Assembly: GCF_000485595.1 (NCBI RefSeq)
Contig: NW_014577568.1
Location: 89,026-115,527, forward strand
DNA: 26,502 nucleotides
Reading direction: 5' to 3'
From: Priapulus caudatus
Taxonomy: Eukaryota > Priapulida > Priapulimorpha > Priapulimorphida > Priapulidae
The notes beneath the pieces were generated by a model. The model searched no databases, was not told the origin of the DNA, and saw only the letters and a list, made by a program, of their open reading frames with translations. This document shows, one piece after another, positions 1 to 11,324 of the stretch (within the stretch, counting starts at the first letter, position 1; every line of letters starts with the position of its first letter). A program made the translations under genes and the position numbers.

Positions 1-47
<47 letters not shown>
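1..47. repeat. (AG)n microsatellite
   Basis: The window opens inside a perfect AG dinucleotide run of about 23 repeats, so its true length is unknown. It lies in the region upstream of the first visible PTDSS2 exon. Confidence 0.97.
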
Positions 48-52
<5 letters not shown>

Positions 53-261
53 GAGGCAGAGTTACAGCATTACTGCATGGATCGAGAGATGACAACACGA
101 TCATGCTATCCTCAGCGTTCATTTAAACGAGACTGCACAACACGTACAGCGAATGCCCTTTCGTGTTTTTAATGGATTATTAAAATAATAAAAATAATAA
201 AATAAAACGCCGCGGGGGATTTAATTCATAAGCGTTGCGATTTCTAAAAGCTCACTAGGCT

Positions 262-297
262 CAGGAGTAGATAAAGGGATCCCTTTATCTACTCCTG
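262..297. repeat. 36-bp perfect palindrome bounded by 7-bp direct repeats
   Basis: The two 18-nt arms are exact reverse complements with no loop, centred on GGATCC. The palindrome is bounded exactly by CTAGGCT on both sides (255-261 and 298-304), which reads as a target-site duplication. This looks like a tiny palindromic insertion, or the fused ends of a larger element after loss of its interior. The surrounding 305-660 is A/T-rich and shows nothing recognisable. Confidence 0.85.
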
Positions 298-304
298 CTA
301 GGCT

Positions 305-1106
305 GAATGGATAACACAGTCGCAGATTCACTAATATCGGTAAAAATGTAAACATTTAAAATAATGGCCTAACCATGGTCTTTTCACCTTACCGACCACC
401 CATACCCCAGCCTTTGTAAATATCCCCCTAGGCTCTAACGCGACATGCTCACATAACATGGGAAATTATGTGCAAATGACACCTTTTCGTGGATGAAATA
501 TAATATAGAAACGACGATTTTATTTCGTAAATGAATTTCACTCACATTTAGTATCGTTTGAGAATCGAACACTATTACATAGTAGGGTCTTCATTAATCC
601 TGCATTTAGAAATACATGCATCATTGTCACGCTTTATTTCATGCCCCATTAGACCGGCGCAGGCACGGTAACTACTCGCTGACGATGATATATATATATA
701 TGTGGGAGGGGGGGGGGGAGGCTGTCTGGCACTGAGTGGCCAATCATACGCCGTGCAATACGGAGTAACTAGGCTTATAGCAATACTGGCCTTGGTCACA
801 TCCCATGCCAGCTACAGAAATATCCTACATTACCGGCTGCTGCTACTGCTGCTGCTGCTGTTGCTGCTGCTGCTAATGATGATGATGACGATGCTGATGA
901 TTCCACTGAATGCTGTAGTTATTTATTATGAAAGGTCACTTTTTTTTACCAAGAAATTCTACAGACCACGTCGTGAACTCAACAACGGTGAAGTGATTTT
1001 TCATGTAGTATTTTAGGTGAAGTAACATGATCCGTGACACCGGATTCATTGTGATAGCAGATTATAAATGAGGAGACTCGGGGGAGAAAGCGAGACAGCG
1101 CGAAGT
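305..1106. other. Non-coding stretch with (TA)n, G-run and CTG/ATG trinucleotides
   Basis: I see no exon here. The stretch holds a short TA run with an adjoining G-rich run (about 688-718) and a CTG-to-ATG trinucleotide tract (about 836-900). Reading frames through them give only low-complexity Leu/Met runs. It is probably intron or 5' flank of the PTDSS2 gene. Confidence 0.6.
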
Positions 1107-1468
1107 ACAGAGTCACGGTAACAGGGAGATAGAGTCACGGTATCAGGGAGCTAGAGTCACGGTAACAGGGAGATAGACTCACGGTAAAAGGGAGGTAGAG
1201 TCACGGTAACAGGGAGCTAGAGTCACGGTAACAGGGAGATAGAGTCACGGTATCAGGGAGATAGAGTCACGGTAACAGGGAGATAGAGTCACGGTAACAG
1301 GGAGATAGAGTCACGGTATCAGGGAGATAGAGTCACGGTAACAGGGAGATAGAGTCACGGTAACAGGGAGGTAGAGTCACGGTAACAGGGAGATAGAGTC
1401 ACGGTATCAGGGAGGTAGAGTCACGGTAACAGGGAGGTAGAGTCACGGTAACAGGGAGGTAGAGTCAC
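1107..1468. repeat. 22-bp minisatellite, about 16 copies
   Basis: The core GAGTCACGGTAACAGGGAG recurs every 22 bp with very few substitutions (GGTAAC or GGTATC, GAGAT or GAGGT). The array ends at an N (1469), so it may be collapsed or cut short in the assembly. The following 1470-1743 shows no gene. Confidence 0.95.
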
Positions 1469-1743
1469 NTGTTAGCACTTATATGACACTGCAATTTAAC
1501 AATTTCATTATTCAATCGTAATTTTGTGAGTAGGTCAATCATACGCCAATTGGTATTGCTATTTAGTGTAGTAGAATCGCCACTATTGTTTATTTATCGC
1601 ATTTTGCGAAGGTGGCGAATACCAGTGGTAGCTCTGACTTTGTGTATGATATGATATATGCATATCACCAAGAGTAGATAATAACACAAGAGTTACACAC
1701 CCGATTCCCGCATTTTTAACCGATTTTTCTCATCAAAATTTGT

Positions 1744-1800
1744 TTGATGAGAAGAATAATCCTTGATGAGAAGAATAATCTTTGATGAGAAGAATAATCC
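1744..1800. repeat. 19-bp tandem repeat, 3 copies
   Basis: TTGATGAGAAGAATAATCC is repeated three times with one substitution (last base C or T). It is a short recent duplication. The sequence from 1801 to 2164 is A/T-rich with nothing recognisable. Confidence 0.9.
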
Positions 1801-2265
1801 TTACCTCGTGAATACATGTTGCCTTGGCCACCGTTGCACTTCTTTGCATATTAAATGTATAGCTAAAGGCAGAATTTGGAACTTCAATTTCACTCCCTGA
1901 AAATAAAATATGTTGATGTGATTAAAAAATTTTGGGAACGGGTTAGTTTTAATCAAACAGGGAACTTCATTACTTAAAACTATGAAAGAGGGAAGTTAAA
2001 ATCATTCATGCAATAACTTAGAACATTAATACCATGCGTAGTATTGAACTATAAATTTTTGAATATATCGCAAGCCAAATACGTTTCTGACAACAAACCC
2101 TCCGTACATATAAATAAATCTGGAAGTGTAAATCGGCATTGCTCAGTAACTATATAATATATAGTACTAGCGGGATACCCGGCGTTACCCGGGGAAATCA
2201 GTGGCGTTACTCAGTTGGTGACCGCTTGGTTGAAAAGAAAATACCCAAAAAAATCTAACTATCTA

Positions 2266-2488
2266 TCTATCCATGCATCCATCCATGCATGCATCCATCC
2301 ATCCTATTCCATGCCATCCCATCCCATCCCATCCCATATCCCATCCCATCCCATCTCATCTCATCCCATCTCATGCCATCCCATGTCATGTCATCCCATC
2401 GCACCGCATCCCATCCCATGCCAGGCCATGCCATGCCATGCCATGCCATCCCATGCCATCACATGCCATCCCATCCCATCTCATCCCA
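2266..2488. repeat. CATCC/CATGC pentanucleotide satellite
   Basis: This is a nearly pure run of five-base units (CATCC, CATGC, CATCT) inside copy 1 of the composite repeat. All three + frames are open because five-base units without stops give His/Pro/Ser-rich peptides. Those frames are not genes. Confidence 0.95.
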
Positions 2489-2590
2489 AACAGTAAAAAA
2501 TAATAAGAAATTAAAAGATAAAAGACATTAAGTAAAAAATTAAAAATAATACATACTAAAGAGGTAGGTAAAGGGAAAAAAAGTTTCCCA

Positions 2591-2660
2591 GCTGGGACTC
2601 GAACCCGGAATCCCGGTGTAAAAGACGGATGTTCTAGCGATTAGGCCACTGCACCGTTAG
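2591..2660 (-). ncRNA. tRNA-derived segment (SINE-like head), not a functional tRNA
   Basis: On the minus strand the segment runs from a D-arm-like GTGGCCTAATCGC, through an anticodon-loop-like CTTTTAC, to a B-box GGGTTCGAGTCCC. That order and spacing match the RNA polymerase III internal promoter of a tRNA. The acceptor ends do not pair and the anticodon stem has mismatches, so I read it as a tRNA-derived SINE head. Which tRNA it came from is uncertain (Lys-, Glu- or Arg-like features). A degenerate second copy lies at about 3650-3720. Confidence 0.6.
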
Positions 2661-2979
2661 GGGTATACCCCATGGATTCACACGTACGTGATGCTAATCT
2701 GTACGCACCGCCAACTATTGATGAAAATAATTTTTATGAATTTTTTACTTTTTTACATTTTTGTTTCAGCCAGAACCACCTCCCAGACGTGCTGATACTG
2801 AAAATATCTCTAGTTTTCCTCTAGGCTGCGGAGTCATCTAGTTATGCGAGTACGAACTAATTCGGCTGAACAACTTTATATATACATAAACTGTCAGAGA
2901 AACCAAGTGACATTCAAAGAAGAAAATGCAAAATATAAATGATCCTGGAGGTGTTGAGGGAGGGAGATAGGANAAAGAG

Positions 2980-4010
2980 CGGATACCCGGCGTTTCCCCG
3001 GGAAAATCAGTGGCGCTTACTCAGTCGGTGACGCTTGTAGTTGAAAGGAATACCCCAAAAAATGCTAACTATCTATCATATCATGCATCCAATCCATGCA
3101 TCCAGTCCATCCAATTCTATTCCACTGACCATCCCATCCCATCCCATCCGCAACCGCATCCCATTCCCATCCCATCCCATATCCCATCCCATTCCACCAT
3201 CATTCCATTCATCGCATCGCATGCCATCCATGACATGCCATGCGCATGCCATGCCATACATTCCATGCCCCAATGCCCATGCCATGCCATGCCATGCCAT
3301 GCTCATGGCTATCCTATGCCATCGCCACCGCAATCCATCCCCATTGCCCATCCCATCTCATACTCATCACATCCCATGCCATGGCCAGTGCCATGCATGC
3401 ATGCCATCCCCTCCATGCATGCCATCCCATCCATGCCACTATCACATCCCTTCCATCCCATCCATCCACAAACAGTAAAAAATAATAAAGACATTAAAAG
3501 GACATTATAAAAAAAAAAAAATTAAAAAAAAAAAATAATAAACAAATAAATTAATAAATTAAAAACAAATAAAAAATAAAACATAATACCATACTAAAGA
3601 GGTAGATAAGAGAAAAAAGGAAAAAAAAGGGAAAAAAAGTTTCCCCGCTGAAGACTTCGGAATCCGGAATCCCGGTGTAGGAACGGTATGTTCCAGCGAT
3701 TAGGCCGACTGCCGCCGTTAATCGTATAAATTCATGGATCTCACGACGTACGTGATGTTAAATCGTGAGCACGCCATCTATTGATGATATAGAATTTTTT
3801 TTATCAATTTAACTTTTTAAACTTTTTTAAATTTTGGTTTCAGCCAGAAACCACCTCCAGATCGTACGATTCGGAACATATCTTCGTTTTCTCTACGGCC
3901 TGGCGGAGTTCTCTAATTTTTGTTTTTTGTCTTTTTTTTTTTTGTTTTTTATTTTGTTAGACGCGAATCAATTCGGACTGAACAACTTATATATAATAGA
4001 TAACATTTTA
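2980..4010. mobile_element. Composite repeat, copy 2 (expanded, degenerate)
   Basis: This is the second copy of the block at 2165-2895, with the same part order: GC-rich leader, pentamer satellite (3085-3470), A-rich spacer (3476-3640), degraded tRNA-like segment (about 3650-3720), T-rich stretch, and the CAGCCAGAAACCACCTCC motif. It is longer because of a larger satellite, an A-rich tract and an added T-rich run near 3930-3955. Relative to copy 1 it has many single-base insertions, which could be mutation or uncorrected sequencing error; an N sits just outside at 2973. Confidence 0.6.
3085..3470. repeat. CATCC/CATGC satellite, degraded
   Basis: This is the same pentamer satellite as at 2266-2488 but with frequent one-base insertions that break the period. 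Open frames through it are by-products of the repeat. Confidence 0.9.
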
Positions 4011-4165
4011 CCAGTAATTGTGCCAGTAGCTAACGCCAAGTCTAGCTAAGCTTTGCAGGTTAAGTGAATTTTATTTACCGATTAGAATTTCTTTCCTTGC
4101 TAAATTGGGCGGGTAATTGCTGCGCGAAACTCTGATGATACGGGCCAGATTTTGTTCTGTGTCAG

Positions 4166-4308
4166 ACTGCAGACGAATGCAGCGTCAGCTGATGGCACAG
4201 CTGGACAGCTAGACTAGAAAGCCAGTGGCCAGAACAAGCTACCGCACGCGACTGCCGACCTAGTACCGAGCCAGGCTAACCCCGATGGCGCTTTCCACAA
4301 TCCTGTGG
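4166..4308 (+). CDS. PTDSS2: PTDSS2 exon (loop before the HFFGWWLK exon), with indels
   Basis: A strong acceptor (pyrimidine-rich, ending TGTGTCAG at 4165) and a donor TGG|GTACGT (4309) bound this segment. Pieces matching PTDSS2 occur in order but in different frames: QTAD across the acceptor, RQLMAQLD (about 4192-4215), RDC (about 4249-4257) and NPDGAFHN (about 4279-4302). The final TGG (W) is in frame with the next exon. One exon in one frame would explain this order if it held several one-base indels. The length (143 nt) exceeds the roughly 135 nt expected from vertebrate PTDSS2. Either the assembly is noisy here or the exon is broken; the intact downstream exons favour sequencing error. 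Confidence 0.6.
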
Positions 4309-4581
4309 GTACGTGTTTACTTAATTTGACGTTTCTATCTTAAATTAATATCACAGAATTGTTGCTGACGAATTGAATACATCTGCGCCCCTTTCCATGG
4401 TACGAATCGTGCGTACTAGCTATAGTGCGCAGTTCGGATGGGGTTATTTTATGTACAATTCTACGTTACAATGCAACACACACTAAGGCTGTGTGCTGTG
4501 TGTGTGTGTGTTGTTGTGTGTGTGGTGTGTGTGTGTGGTGTGTGTGCTGTTGTGTGTCAATGTTGTGCGTGGTGTATGTGT

Positions 4582-4622
<41 letters not shown>

Positions 4623-7600
4623 GTGTGTGTGTACCTGCGTGCGCGCGCGCGTGTATGTGTCTGCTTGTTCTGGCTGTTACCCTCTCTTTCTTTCTTCTCT
4701 CTCTCTCTCTCTCTCTCTCACGTTCTCTCTCTCGCTTTCTTGCTTGCTCTCGCTCGCTCTCTCTCTCTCTGCGTAAAACAGAGTAATTACAGAGTAATTT
4801 ACTATCGATTCCTTCGGTTTCCTTCGATTTCTTCTTCGTCGGCTTTTTCTTCTTTCGCTTTTGCCCGTATTTAACCAGTTCTATGGTCTGTTCTTGTGAC
4901 CCACTGTAGCACAACTAAGCATATCAATAACGGGTAAAACGGAGTTAAATGCAAGAGTGTCTCTGTCTGCAAATAGCCATGTAGCTCTCTAGAGTGTAAG
5001 ATGGCGCCCATAAAGCCTATTTTAGAGACTATGCCAATGTTGTCAAAGCAATGATTGCACAAACTCTCTCAATATATGACTCCAAGCAGCAGTGTCCTCA
5101 TTCAAAGTTTTATCATTCTTATTTAGTAAACAGTACAATTATCTTAAATACAAAAATTCAATCCTACTTTTACTACTTATAACATTGTGATTTAATATAG
5201 TGATTTTTTTTGCTTTGTTGTTTTGCAGGCAAACATGAACTGCTTTATACCCTCACATTTCTTCGGGTGGTGGCTAAAGGTAAAACGCGGCATTTTTTAA
5301 GGAATGAAATTTGCAAACAGAAAGGTCGATAGGTGGCGCGCGTATACCAAGAGATGAATAAATTTATTATCTTTATGATAGCGTCTGCGTACGGAGAATG
5401 AAATGTGGAAAACTTGAAATAGATCTTGCTAAGCGATGCTGCTGCATCACGGAAAACAGATTAGGTGGAATTGTTAATATTAACAGCATATTAGGACCGT
5501 GGTGATAAAAGCTTTGGTATTGCACTAAAGCTAAACCCTACTTATACACGGCCGTTAGGCAGAGAATGTTTAATTTCCGAGTATTGGTTGGTAATGCAAT
5601 GTTAAAATAATCGAATTCCTTACTGTCCGCATGTAATCCCACAGCATTATTATTATTTTTGGTAAAAAAAAAACACGCTATCTATACTAGAACCATGTGT
5701 GGAAGGCATAAATGTCTACCATAGTCCAGTTGCAGAATAGCGAACCAATATATTTTTAGTATTTTAATGTTTTTTTATTGATATGTATTCATATCTATGT
5801 CTGGAAGATTTTTAGCTTTGTTGGCACAGCGCCAACTTTGGGGAAAATGTTTAATTAGCTAATTTGCATGTTTAACGTGGTCAAATACAACTTTTAACTA
5901 ATAGGCCTAGAATCATAGGCTCTTTTCAATATATAAGTTTGACCCAGTGAATCCATTTCTGATGTTACTTTCGCGATTAACGGTCAGAATCAAACCTTTA
6001 AAGTCAAGGTCACGGTCACTTCGGCTAAAAATTACCCTAATTTCACCTATAACGATAACTGACTAAAAATTACGTGTTGCTGTGAAGGCGTATTGAGTCC
6101 CCGTATTAATTGTTGATGATAGTAATGATTATTATCATTGTTACATCGGGGTCAAGGTTACCATATGGGGTCAAATTACAATTTTTTAACTAATGAACCT
6201 AGAATCATGTATGATAGCACTTTTCTACACAAGTTTGACTTAAGGAATTTATTTTTGATGTTATTTTTGCAATTAAAGGTCACGTTTAACCTATAACGTT
6301 AAGATCAGAATCACTTTCGTCTAAAATTGACGAAATTTGCTTAATTTCCGAAAACCAAAATTGCCACCATCGGAACTGTCCCAATATTAATTGTAAATAA
6401 TGGTAATGTTGCAAAGTAGTTATTATTATTATTTTTGATAAATTATAATAATGTATGGACCATATGCGATCACGGTTTTGCATTAGAGGTCAAAGTCAAA
6501 TCACCCATAAAATTTATTAAGATTTATAACATTCACAATTGTTTATTTATTCATTTTAAACACATATTTTTTAACTGAAATATACTCCACCCTATACATT
6601 TACTGCCTTATAAACATGACAGTCAGTAAAGCAACCGACATTTGTGAACAAATTATGCAATTATAGTGGTGGTGGCCAGCGATAAAGACGCTGGATGCAG
6701 AGCTGCTGCAGGAACCAATCTCTCTGTGTCGGCCAGTCAGGTACAGGCGTGCCTCCTCCAGGTACTCGCATATCTCCTCCTACTTCTTAGAGCCAGTCTG
6801 TAGGAAGAATTTCAGGAGCACGGAAGATACCATCTTAAATGCGCGTATAGCACGTACCCGTGGTTTCCCTTGAGCCATGATGCTGCTGACTCTCTCAAAG
6901 GCAGCACCAATATGAGTCTTAAGGCCTGAACCCCTCATCAAGTTTTCGATGCACCCACAAACATTTTGCACTATGTGCATCACGCCAGGCCGCAGAATCA
7001 GGTTCTAAAATCTCTGTGAATTGCTCCATTTGATCTGCATCACCTGGATGTACAACGGCATATCAGGCGACAGTTGAATGTAGGTCATACCAAGGTCTTT
7101 CAGTGATTTCATCATATAAACCACAGGAGTAAGCACCGTATCCGGGCGTGCAGGCGATGCATTAATTAATGGCCCGAACAGGTAGGCTGTTGGTTGATTC
7201 TTGACAATGTCAGTTGACTGCCGGGCAAGCTGGCTATTGAAGCCACTCTATTCCATGGGAGCAGTAAGTGGGGAAGGCTGGAACAGAGAGTTTAACCACT
7301 GCACATCCTTCTCCTTGGCATGATGCAGACTTTCCTGGGTATGAATCACTTCTTTAAAACTTGGCCCGCTAGTCACATGTGGGAGAGCAGATGGGTGCAC
7401 CTGTTTCTTACCAGTGTAGTGCAATAGAGCCAATCCGGCATCACCTGTTTCAGGAGTCGAGGGTGAAGCTGCAGCTTTTCGAAGACGGGGTATTCTCAGT
7501 GTTGATATGCTTGGCCGCGCACAATCCCTCATCATGATACCACATGGATGAGATTGCTGGAATTTGTGTGCCATGGCATGTGTATCCCTCCGTCCAATAG

Positions 7601-10600
7601 GGGTGTAGATGTGTAGGTCGAGGTTGTCCATCCATTCAAATATGACACCCACCCTCTTCTCCAGCCCCATAGCCTAATGTAGCTCCACACTGTTGGTCCG
7701 CCCAAATGCTGCAGCGTTTTTACGGAAACGCAGCACTTCATCATATAATGTTACATAGCCGTGATGCGACAATTCTTTTATCAATTCTGAGCTTCCGTGC
7801 ATGTGATAAATCTTGACAGCTAAACCCAAAGTGGTCTGGTTGTGGCAGCCAGTGATGTAACTTTGGATCGACAGGGCCAGGCTGAGGGACTGCTTAGTTA
7901 TCTCATTATTTGACACAAGTGCTGATACGAGACGCAGTAGAGTAGGGCTGGTCTGGCTAATGGTGTTGCTATGAGATGTTGATCGTAGAAGAGGTTGTTC
8001 GATTTCGTTACTTCCAGTGCCTCTTTCTGCACTTGGCGGATAACCACGTCGACCTCACTTCCCTCTTCATCTGCGCCGGCCTTTTCAAGCTTTATTATTC
8101 TGCCAACAGCCTCCTTGAATCCGACAAGTGAACAACAGCCATCATAACGAATGACAGTTATATCCTGAGCCAGGTATTTGTTAAGTTTTGCGATCATTTG
8201 TTTCGTGTGCAAGAGTGTGCCGTCATAACCAGAATACATGTCATAAAGTTCATGGTAATTATACAGTCGGTGTGGCTTGGCATACATAGCATCGATACAG
8301 GATTTTAGGGCAGCATCATCTACAGCATTGCTGGGAAAGAAATCAACATGCTTGGGAATAGTTATGAATGCGTCATAGCAGCGCTTATGATATTGGGCAT
8401 CCTGTGCTGGAAGATCACTCTCGTCGCCAATATTCTGTGGAACCCTCCTCCCTAGCTCATCGTTCCTATGCTGGGCAACTTCAACTACAGTATCCCTGAA
8501 AGTCTGCACATCAGGTTGTTCATGCGTTTCACACTGGCGCACCTTGTCCAACGGATCAGGATGGCGCTCATCATATGGGATACGCTTTTCATTACAGAAG
8601 AAACAGTTCCTTGAAGTTAAAACAAAAGCCACACACTAGGGGTTGGGATCTGCGAACACGCGGTAAAGCAGGCCCTTCCTCATGAAGATGTCCATCAATA
8701 AACTTCATTTTGTACTTCGGGAAAGTATAAGTACAGTAACAACTTTTATGAAGTTCAACTGATGGCGCTATATTGTTCAGCAAGGCTTCAAGTTAAGATA
8801 GAAAGTCACTGTAACCTCTCTCCCATGCTAGCGTTATGAGCTTGTTGATGTCATTCTACTTGAAAGCTTGTATCTCACCCCTGGTTGCTCCACTGTTCGG
8901 GATTAAACACGCCATGACGATGAAGGTGACATAGTCGTGTGCTCATGTGGAAATGGTCGGAAGTCGCATTAGATTTCTGGAGCCAGGAGCCATTGTTTTT
9001 CTTCTAGAAGTTTTAGGCTAACAATCTATTTCCTGGTATATTCATGTTAGATGTCTATTCTGGAACCATGAGTCATTGTTTTTCTTCTAAAAGTGTCTAG
9101 ACTTATAATGTAATGTGCTGTATATGAATCTAGAATAGCCAATACAACATAACCGAGGCCGTTTGTAAGCTCGGGGCTTTTCTGTTGTTTTAAGTAGGAG
9201 TTAAGCGGTGGATTCAAGCACGATTGGGGAGATTTAAGAGAATCTTTGTGGGTCGGTTACAGATGTTGTAATGCGTTACTCTGTGATCAGATAGGCTATT
9301 GTGACAGAATTAATTGGCTAAACGATATCCCGTGCCTCGCATCTTGTGGTCTATGATAACGCTCATAATGGTCATTATGGTAGCAATTTTGGTTTTCGGA
9401 AATTAAGCGAATTTCAAAGTGATCCTTACCTTTACCCTATAGGTTAAACGTGACCTTTAATTGCAAAAATTACATCAGAAATGGATTTCTTGAGTCAAAC
9501 TTGTGTAGAAAAGTGCTATCACACATGATTCTATTCACATGATTCCATTAGTTAAAAAGTTGTATTTTGACCCCATATGGTAACCTTGACCCCATATGGT
9601 CCATGCATTATTTTAATTTATCAATAATGATAATAATCATTACTATCATCAACAATCAATACGAGGACTCAATACACCTTCACAGCAACACATAATTTTC
9701 AGTCAGTTACCGTCGTAGGTGAAATTAGGGTAATTTTGAGCCGAAGTGCCCTTGACTTTATAGGTTGATACTGACCTTTAATCGCGAAATTAACATCAAA
9801 AATGAATTCACTGGGTCAAACTTATATTAGAAAAGAGCTATTACACATGATTCTAGGCCAATTAGTTAAAAAGTTCTGTTTGGCCACGTTAATTATGCAA
9901 ATTGGCTAATTAAAAAATTTCCCCAATGTTGGCGCTGTGCCAACAAAGCTAAAAATCTTTCAGACATGGATATGAATAGATATCACTAAAAAAACCTTAA
10001 ACTATTAAAAATTTCTTGGCTTATTATTGAAAGGACTAAGACCCGCAACTAAACTAACCAGGCCCATTCATAGCAATACATCGGGCAATAAAATAAATAT
10101 GAATAATAAATAAGTTGTTTTGAAATGTTGCATGAATATAATGGAACTATAAATATCAAAATCCATGTTAGCACGAAGCGCATGCCTGCATGAAATTATT
10201 AAAATTACGTTCGTAGACGAATTCCGTTCTGAGTAGCTAATTGATATCATTCATTACAAGCCGTGACCATTTATTTCATATAGTAGGAGTTCTACGCTCC
10301 CAAAAAGAGGTAAAGTGTTCACTTTTTGATAAAAGCACCAAATTTGGCACACATGTACCAAGGTGATAGGTGCTTAACCGAATTAGAGGTGGACCACAAC
10401 GAAATCGGCCTTTAAAGTGGGCGTGGCATCGAATTTTCAAAATGGCCGCCATGAAATTTCAAAATACATTTCTTAAGACATATCAACACTTCTTATTAAC
10501 ATTTTAGTGACTTTATTTACTCAACTGTGGTTTTTAGACATGAGGAAATAATTAAGGTAATATTTAAATATGATAAGATGTTTCTCATTTTGCCATATTT

Positions 10601-11274
10601 TCAAAATGGCTGCGCGTGAAATGCCAAAAATACATATGCTTGGGCGTATTTTCAATATTCTAATAAATATTTTTTGATGATTGTAAGTGCTAAGTTATGG
10701 TTATGGGACATGATCAAGCGCGATTAAGCTAACATTTTTAAGTGTCATTACCTAATTTACCCTGCATTTGCATATTTTTCAAACTGGCCGGCCTGAATGG
10801 TCCAAAATACATATGCTTCTCGCGTATTTTCAATTTAGAATAATATTTTTGAGTGATTGTAATTAAAATGATATTAAAAAAACTTTAAATGAATTTCTTT
10901 TGTGTTGACTTCTGTTGAGAGTGAGGAGAGAGATGAGAGAGAGACGAGATGGAGATGAGAGAGAGAGAAAGAAAGAGAGAGACAGACAGCACGAGAAGAG
11001 AGAGGCGAGAAGAGAGAGGTCAGACAGACACTAGAGAGATATATATATATAGAGAGAGAGAAGAGTTGAATTTTCTGTTTGTAGTTAGTGAGAGAGGGAG
11101 AAGGGGAGAGAGACGGTTCGTTGCGGGAATAGGTTATTCAGTGTTTTGCTGCGAGTATATTTGGTATAAGTTAACTTGGGGGTCGTATCTAATTATTTCT
11201 GGTCGTTGATTTTCAAAGCAGCGCTCGAGAGTTGGAATGATGCGGAAGTTAACGAACGTGGTGAGGGCTATTGG

Positions 11275-11324
<50 letters not shown>

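Larger units (their letters stand above)
2165..2895. mobile_element. Composite repeat, copy 1 (satellite core plus tRNA-like segment)
   Basis: A block beginning GCGGGATACCCGGCG and ending near CGGCTGAACAACTT recurs as copy 2 at about 2980-4010 in the same orientation and order. Order on the + strand: a GC-rich leader, a CATCC/CATGC pentamer satellite (2266-2488), an A-rich spacer, a tRNA-like segment on the minus strand (about 2591-2660), then a T-rich stretch and a conserved motif around CAGCCAGAACCACCTCC. The tRNA-like box suggests a SINE-type origin. The GC-rich leader resembles the tails of invertebrate retroelements as I recall them, which is not verified. Confidence 0.65.
5748..10013 (-). 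mobile_element. Long-TIR element with decayed gene
   Basis: Sequence 5748-6370 recurs as its reverse complement at 9377-10013, starting and stopping together. Matching landmarks include GTTGGCACAGCGCCAAC near the outer end, CATATGGGGTCAA in the middle and CGGAAATTAAGC (reverse complement) at the inner end. Between the arms lies one degraded minus-strand coding region (6663-8783) plus A/T-rich spacers. About 630-bp inverted repeats around one gene is the layout of a DNA transposon. The outer ends fade near 5748 and 10013 and I see no clear target duplication, so they are approximate. The element sits in a PTDSS2 intron, antisense to that gene. Confidence 0.75.

Noticed and set aside
702-1016. 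104-codon + frame with poly-Leu/Met
   Set aside because: It is driven by a G-run and CTG/ATG repeats, with no family resemblance.
2591-2660. Functional tRNA gene
   Set aside because: The B-box and D-arm are recognisable, but the acceptor stem does not pair, the anticodon stem is mismatched, and the segment lies inside a duplicated repeat.
2215-3510. His/Pro/Ser-rich open frames
   Set aside because: Translations of the CATCC/CATGC satellite; open in several frames.
3834-4049. 71-codon + frame ending just before the first visible PTDSS2 exon
   Set aside because: It is made of the T-rich tail of composite repeat copy 2; copy 1 does not conserve the frame, and it does not match the PTDSS2 N-terminal region.
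1-4165. N-terminal PTDSS2 exons
   Set aside because: I searched for the expected helix and R-P-H-P-A-x-W-R-like segment on the + strand and found no convincing match; they are probably upstream of the window.
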